Below, piece by piece: positions 58,301-64,000 of a stretch of DNA of 64,000 nucleotides. This stretch comes from Eudorina sp. 2006-703-Eu-15 (lineage: Eukaryota > Chlorophyta > Chlorophyceae > Chlamydomonadales > Volvocaceae): the NCBI GenBank assembly GCA_003117195.1, contig BDSI01000001.1:992001-1056000 (forward strand). Direction: 5' to 3'. Below the pieces are notes generated by a model. The model was not told the origin of the DNA, did not search any database, and saw nothing but the letters and a program-made list of their open reading frames with translations. Made by a program: the position numbers and the translations under genes. Position 1 is the first letter of the stretch. Each line of letters starts with the position of its first letter.

Positions 58301-60199
58301 CTTACGGCGAAGAGGGCGTGTGCGGCTGTGGGTTTAGCGAAAGAGCCCTCCAGACAGAGCCTGGGGTGGGGGCGTGGGTGGGGGCATCTGCCCCACCAGG
58401 CTGGCATCGGGAGGCAGGGGAGGGGTGTTGGCAGGTGCCTGTGCGGCGCCGCGGGGCGGGGCGAGGCGGGGGGAAGGATGGGCTGGGGGATGGTTAGGCT
58501 GGGCTGGGCTGGGCTGGGCTGGGCTGGGGGATGGTTGGGCGGTGATGCGGTTTGCTTCCCGGGATAATGACTGCGGGTCCTTTCAGCGAGCCGACCCACC
58601 CGACCTGAAGCGATTGCAGAATTCTAAGTTAGTTTGCTGTACATTGCCTGCAAAGGAAAGATTGCAACTGTAGAGCTGCGTGTGTGCTGTTGGTGAGCTG
58701 AGCCGCCCGCGGCACAGCGCGTGTGCGCTGCTGCAGCGGCGGAGCCGCGGTGCCGCCCGTGCCCCAACTCAGCGTATCCTCACCGCCGCTGATGCTGTGC
58801 TCCTGATGCTGTCGCACGCAGGTGTGAAGCGCGTGGCGGTGCTGGACTGGGACGTGCACCACGGCAACGGGATCCAGGTGGGTCGGAGCTCAACGGTTTG
58901 AACAGTTGGCGGTTGGCGCAGTTGGCTCTGGTTGACTAGGTGATGAGGCCGCCAGACGTGAAAGTGAAGTCCTAGAACCCCGTCTGGTCCTCTCCCTGCC
59001 CTCGTCTCCGCGATGGCGTCACCGCCACCCGACGGACTCCGTAGCCCTTCCGGCCGCAAACCCGACCCACGCAAACCCGACCCACGCAATCCGACCCACG
59101 CAAACCCGACCCGCGCAAAGCCGCTTCCTGCTCTCCCGCCTCTTTCCCGGTCCGCACCCCCGCGCAGCATTTGCTGCTCCAGCGACCCGACGCGCTGTAC
59201 ATCTCCATCCACCGCGACCCCAAGCGGTTCTACCCCTACACCTCTGGCTTCGTCAATGAGGCGGGGGAGGGCGCCGGCACCGGCTTCAACGTCAACGTGC
59301 CCTGGCTCAAAAAGGGCATGGGCGACGGAGACTACATGGTAAGGCGGGTGGGGAGCGGGAAGCCCCGTGGTGTGCTGCCGGACGTTCCTCCTTCGCCCTG
59401 GGGAATGGGCGGGCACAGCCGTACACGTACGACGTAGGGAAAAAACCCTTGCGCATGACCCTCCTGGGATGAGAACCCTAGGGGCTCGGAACCCGCCCTC
59501 CGATGCCTCAGACCCATCACTTCCCCACTTTGAGCCACCTGGGGTGTGCACCTTCAACACGACACTCCGTACTCCCTGGGGCGGAACCCAATATTGCAGG
59601 CGGCTTTTTCTCTGGTCGTGGAGCCCATCCTTGAGTCGTACGACCCCGACCTGGTGATCGTGGCGGCGGGCTTCGACGCGGCGGACGGCGACCCGTTGGG
59701 CGGCTGCAAGGTGCGCACCGCCAGGCGCCGCGCCGCGATCCGCCCCCACTCGCGTGGCTTGGCTGCCCGCTTATCCGCCTTCTACCCCGTACCCCGTATT
59801 GTACGGCACTTTTGTACGTGTCCTAGGCGCCGAAACCGACCCCATAGTGTTTCTGTACCTGGTCAGTTGCCCGTCTGTGGGTGCATTCCGTGCTGCCTGT
59901 CGCATCACCCGCAGCTTCACATCTCTTAACAATTTCCTGTACTCCGCCCCGCCCGTCCCGCCCCGCCCCGCCCCGCCCCACCTCGCCCCGCCCCGCCCGT
60001 CCCGCCCCGCCCGCAGCTCTCCCCTGAGGGCTACGCCTGGATGACGGAGCGATTGATGCGGTTCGCGGGGGGCAAGCTGGTGCTGGCCCTCGAGGGTGGC
60101 TACAACAACAGGTGCGTCGCCGACGGGCCTTACGTGCACCAGTGCGCGGGCCGGGGATGTGTTCGGAGTTGACGGCGGTGGGGCGTCAGGCGTGCGTGC

Positions 60200-60265
<66 letters not shown>

Positions 60266-60938
60266 CGTTACATATCTGCCGGGCCGACACTGGCCGGGGG
60301 CGCTAACCCGCCCCATACGGGAGACCGCCGAAGCACTTTCCCCGGATACGGGGAAAGGGGCGTAAGGGGCCTCTGTCCCCTCGCTCTCAACCTAGGGCGC
60401 GTGCCCGATCCCCGAGGATCGGTGACCGCTGTGCCCCCTCAAGGGAGTGGGCGAAGGCCCATCCCGGGCGGTCTGCGCCTCGCAGTCCGCTGTTCAACCT
60501 CCTCAAGTCCTTGCAGCACCCAGGGCGCGTTTCGGAGACGCGCCCCTGCTTGGTGCGGTAAAACTAGCCTGGTCCCGCGTCCCAACCTAATCGTAATAGC
60601 TAGGGTTGCACCCTCCGGCAGGCCTGCCTGCCCAGCTGAGCCAGAGCGAGGCGGCTCGCACGCGTCAGGCCTTGCTGGGTCCGGGTATGCAGTCGGGTGC
60701 TCCATGATGGGGCTATGGTTTGCACAAGGCAGCACATCACCACGCAAGCTTCCCTGTCGTACACCCCTTCCCGTCGCAAGCGGCCCTCGCCTACACGTCC
60801 CGCTCGCTGCCAACTCCCACTGGTCTGGCCCGACCCTCCTCGGGCACCCACGGATCCCCATCGTGCCCGGAAGTGGGCTTCCCTAGTCCCAAGTGTGTGT
60901 GTGTGTGTGTGTGTGTAGAAATGCAACCCGCCCGCCCG

Positions 60939-61006
<68 letters not shown>

Positions 61007-63201
61007 AAGAGAACTGAGCCGCGCGCGCGTGTGTGTGTGTGTGTGTTAACTGCGGCGGCTCCCCCTCAGCCCCTAGCCTCACCACGTTTCCCTCCTCAGC
61101 CTCCCAGCCTCCAAGGCGCAGTCCGTACCTTGCCTCCTGGCCTCACCCGCCTGTCCCTCAACAATTAACCGACAAACCGACTGGCAAACCGACTGGCAAA
61201 CCACTGGCAACACATTAACCGACTGGCAACACCGGCCGCCCGGCGGACATGCGCGCGAGTGCGGACCTCCCACCCCCTCCCGCATTGCTCTGGGGGCAGC
61301 GCTGTATGACCATGTCTGCCCGCTTCCTTGAACCTCCCTTCAGGGTCACCTCCTGGTGTGCCGCCGCCTGCGTGCGCACGCTGCTGGAGGGGCGAGCCTC
61401 CCCGGAGCTGCCCCGGGACAAAGAGCACATGTGGCCCTCGGAGGCGCACAACAGCCTCAAGATGGTGGGTCCAATGGGGTCCTAATGCGCCGTTATGGAG
61501 TCAATAATTGGCCAGAGTGGGTCTAATGGGGTCCTGATTGGTACAAATGAGTCAAGAGTGGAGGACGGGGCCGGGTGGCGGGGAGCCCTGACGGGCGGGC
61601 GGGCGGGTGGGTCGGTGGGCCGGTGGGCCAGTGGCCAGGTGACCAGTTTCAAAGCCCCGGTGCGGTGGCCATGACACTGGGCATGACGTGGAGGCTGGCT
61701 GGGTAGGGCCGTGCAGGGCCGTGGAGGGCCCTGTGGATGGCGCCCTGGCGGGATCGGGGAATGCGCGCCCGAGCGCCGATCATGCTTCCGGTGCCCCCTC
61801 CAATGCGGTACATTCCCGTACGCCGTACACAGGTGTACGAGTTCCACAGGCAGCACTGGCCGGTGCTGCGCAGCCGTACCTGGACGGAGGCTTGGGAGGC
61901 GCATCTCAAGGTACGGCATCTGCGGCACATTGTACGGCATGTAATTGGTGGCAGCGGCGGGCTCTACGCGATCACCTCCCTTACCCCCGTGAACAAGCTC
62001 TTACCTCGTCATCTCCACCCGTCCCCAATTTCCTATACCCACCCGTCCCCCGTCCACATTCGCTCGGTCGCACTTCTTTTTGTGCTGCGCTGCTGCGCTG
62101 ACCCCCTGTCTCTCCAAGCCTCCCGCTGCAGCCGATTACGCATTCTGCATCAAACCGCTGTCTGATTTTGTCCTCGCCCGCTCGCCCGTGCACCTTTCCC
62201 GCGTGGCCCTCCTTCCGCCTCCTGGCCAGGAGGTCCACCGGCTGCTTGGCGCCAACGTGCGAGCGAAGCGGCCCTCCTCCGGCGCCGGAAACGCTCCAGG
62301 CAACGGCGGCGTCGGTACGAGCGCAGTGGGCTCCGCCAAGGTGGCCGGTGAGGAGGGCGCAGGCGCCGGGCGGACAGCGTCAGGAAGGACGAGCAGCGGC
62401 GGTGCCGCCGCGGCGCGGCGCCGCAGCAGCAGCAACGGAAGCGGCGGCGGCGCCGGTGCCAGCGGCGGGCAGCCGCCGCCGGCACCGCCGCAGTCGCTGC
62501 AGGAAGCTTTCAAGGCGCGCAAGGCCGCGAGGGCGGCAGCTGCCGCCGCCGCTACGGCTGCTGCGGCTGCGGACCCAGCCTCAGCAGCAGCGTCGACACC
62601 GACGGGTGCGGCGGCACCAGAACAGGCGACAGCGTCTGGAGCTGCACCTCCAGCAGCTGCCGCAGCAGCGGGGAATCCCGGGCGCTCGGCGTCCGAGGCA
62701 GCGACCGACCTGGCGGCAACGTCCGGCCGTCAAGCGGCGGCGACTCAGCCAGCTCCATTCCCGCCACCGCCGCCGCCACCGCAGTCGGGCGGACCTGGCT
62801 TTGCCGCGCCGCAGTCCGTCGCCGCTGCGGCTACTGCCGCGGCTGCTGGTCGCAGTAGTAATGGCGGTTGTGGAGGTGGTTGTGGTGCTCTTGGGACTGC
62901 CGAGATGGGGGGATCCAGCGACTGCTCCACCGCAGTTGATATGAGCGTCGGCGGCAGCGACAGACTGACGACGAGCTCTGACAGCAGCGCGCCGACCCAT
63001 GGGTCGGTTGCCTCCGGCGCCGCGCAGTTGGGCGACAGCGGAGGGGCGGCGGCTAACGCGCCCCGCAACAGGGCCTGCGGAGGAGCCACGGGCAGTGACT
63101 CTGGAGCTGGTTGTGATGTCGGTTGTGCGAGCAGTAGGAGCAGTGACTGCATTGAGTCACGCCTTGTGTACCGCACCGCGCAACCAATCATAGAAGGGTG
63201 A
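55356..63201 (+). CDS. Class II histone deacetylase with N-terminal MGCTIS lipidation-type motif
   Basis: Zn-dependent lysine deacetylase of the RPD3/HDA1 superfamily, class II. Twelve exons: 55356-55773, 56130-56224, 56737-56787, 57225-57374, 58071-58218, 58822-58877, 59168-59338, 59600-59710, 60017-60111, 61344-61464, 61833-61910, 62230-63201; 2466 nt, 821 residues, all in phase. The deacetylase domain spans about residues 125-500: [51 protein letters not shown] (H260/H261), DWDVHHGNG (Zn ligands D298, H300), [14 protein letters not shown] (Zn ligand D389), LALEGGYNN (catalytic Y429). All catalytic residues are present. MGCTIS at residues 1-6, in the same exon as the start of the deacetylase domain, fits N-myristoylation on Gly2 with palmitoylation on Cys3. 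Residues about 30-125 are acidic and Ser-rich. Exon 12 encodes a 323-residue Ala/Gly/Ser/Pro-rich tail of low complexity. Substrate may be histone or a cytosolic/ciliary protein. Confidence 0.93.
56692..56732 (+). repeat. Dispersed GGGGTCCGCTGTAAC end motif with CATT tail, copy 5
   Basis: ATCCCTTTTGGGGTCCGCTG, then TAACGTTC and about five ATTC units, end 4 nt before the splice acceptor of HDAC exon 3. The tail therefore forms part of that intron's 3' end. Confidence 0.7.
58484..58545. repeat. GGGCT repeat in HDAC intron 5
   Basis: Five-base GGGCT units in tandem within the intron between exons 58071-58218 and 58822-58877. A similar stretch occurs at 4265-4305 in an ABCG intron. Confidence 0.7.
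59048..59120. repeat. About 15-bp CCCGACCCACGCAAA repeat in HDAC intron 6
   Basis: About five imperfect units lie shortly upstream of the acceptor of exon 59168-59338. The tract is pyrimidine-biased and intronic. Confidence 0.75.
60189..60262. repeat. Alternating CG/TG tract in HDAC intron 9
   Basis: About ten CG/TG-type dinucleotides followed by about 25 TG units give some 70 bp of strictly alternating purine and pyrimidine. Further TG tracts follow at 60894-60916, 60941-61004 and 61021-61046 in the same intron. Confidence 0.9.
60918..60940 (-). repeat. Short copy of the GCAACCCGCCCG retroposon 3' end in a TG tract
   Basis: GAAATGCAACCCGCCCGCCC is embedded between two (TG)n runs in HDAC intron 9. 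It matches the end of the element at 20527-20961 and the copy at 46171. The TG runs on both sides could be its target duplication. Confidence 0.6.
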
Positions 63202-64000
63202 AATAATACGATAGGCTGGGATACAAGCTTGAAAAGTGCGACGCGGGATTGTGGTGTGCGCGTTCATCAGGTGTGGGCAGGAGGCGGTGGGTCCGTGCTG
63301 CCGCACCTAATGGGGAGGTGGGGTTGCTCCCGATCCCCGCGCCTCCTCGCCGCAGCGTAGCGTAGCGCAGCGCAGCGCATAGGCACCGCACAATGAGCGG
63401 CGCCGGCGGGCGAATCCCGGAGCTGTCCGCTGAAGTGCTCTGCGGAGACATGCCTGCGAACAAGCGACCTGCGAACAAGTCATGCCGGCCTGCAGCTGCT
63501 GGGTACACCGGCGGCGGGCAGCGGTGAGGCTTGGCATGATGGCAGCGCAGCTGGAGGCTGCTCGATGGGTCTCATACAGGCGGATTCGGACTGGCAACCA
63601 TGCCATACATAATCCGGGGGGCGTTCCTCGTTGCCTCATGGTTCTCCTTACCTCATGGTTGAGGACCCCGGGGAGGGGCATCCATCTAGGGGTTTTTGGC
63701 ATGCGGAGCTTTCGCTTCGCGGTTGGTGTCGGGGTTCGAGGCATCCGCGTGAGTGTGCAGCTGACCGGATTGACGTACCGGAGCGCGGACCTCCTCTCCG
63801 CACAGTCCAGTACGGGTACGGGTACGGGTGGTGATGACCTGGTGGGGACTGGCGCTGCCGCCGGGCGCTGTCACCCGGGCGCTGTCACTCGCCTCACTGA
63901 GCGACACTGGATGCATCAGGGTGGTGAGCGATCGTCCAAAAGATAGGGGGCCTTGGGTGGCTGGGCAGCGAGCCCTGGACGGATGCATGGTCCCTGCACG
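63202..64000. other. Downstream of HDAC to window end
   Basis: Should contain the HDAC 3' UTR; no TGTAA found on the plus strand up to the window end. An open frame at 63482-63946 has no recognizable domain and is not called. Confidence 0.45.

Noticed and set aside
63482..63946. 154-codon frame after the HDAC gene
   Set aside because: No recognizable domain, and it lies where the HDAC 3' UTR should be. Overlapping frames on the other strand are as long.

Overview
The window looks like nuclear DNA of a chlamydomonadalean (volvocine-type) green alga. Base composition is GC-rich and genes are cut by many GT-AG introns. Dense CA/TG microsatellites and minisatellites are present. Two genes have TGTAA, the usual poly(A) signal in these algae, about 320-330 nt after their stops. 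The proteins fit a photosynthetic eukaryote: a full-size PDR-type ABCG transporter, a DRT111/SPF45 splicing factor, mitochondrial ATP synthase delta and a class II histone deacetylase. The species cannot be named from the sequence alone. Exon models were built by hand; each complete model, and the partial ABCG model, keeps one reading frame through every junction. Homology was judged by remembered family motifs, with no database search.

Layout. 1-13990 (+): 3' 28 exons of an ABCG/PDR transporter whose start lies outside the window. 17259-23670 (+): a 12-exon YqaJ-type PD-(D/E)XK nuclease with a large insertion inside its active-site region. A tRNA-related retroposon sits in one of its introns. 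25041-38191 (-): three dispersed tandem C2-domain genes with identical first and second exon lengths (77 and 142 nt). Their low-complexity third exons all end in a histidine tract and a short acidic/hydrophobic tail. 41295-43036 (-): an orphan, probably tail-anchored protein. 44223-49512 (+): SPF45/DRT111. 50082-52043 (+): an orphan multi-pass membrane protein with an organelle-type N-terminus. 53382-53990 (+): intronless ATP synthase delta. 55356-63201 (+): a class II HDAC that begins with an N-myristoylation/palmitoylation-like motif.

There is no operon logic. The genes are separate eukaryotic transcription units; only the C2 trio is a clear local family, made by tandem duplication. The candidates for new biology are the C2/low-complexity/poly-His family, the lipid-anchor-type HDAC and the nuclear YqaJ nuclease with a split active site. 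Two dispersed retroposon 3'-end signatures recur across introns and intergenic DNA and explain part of the non-coding sequence.
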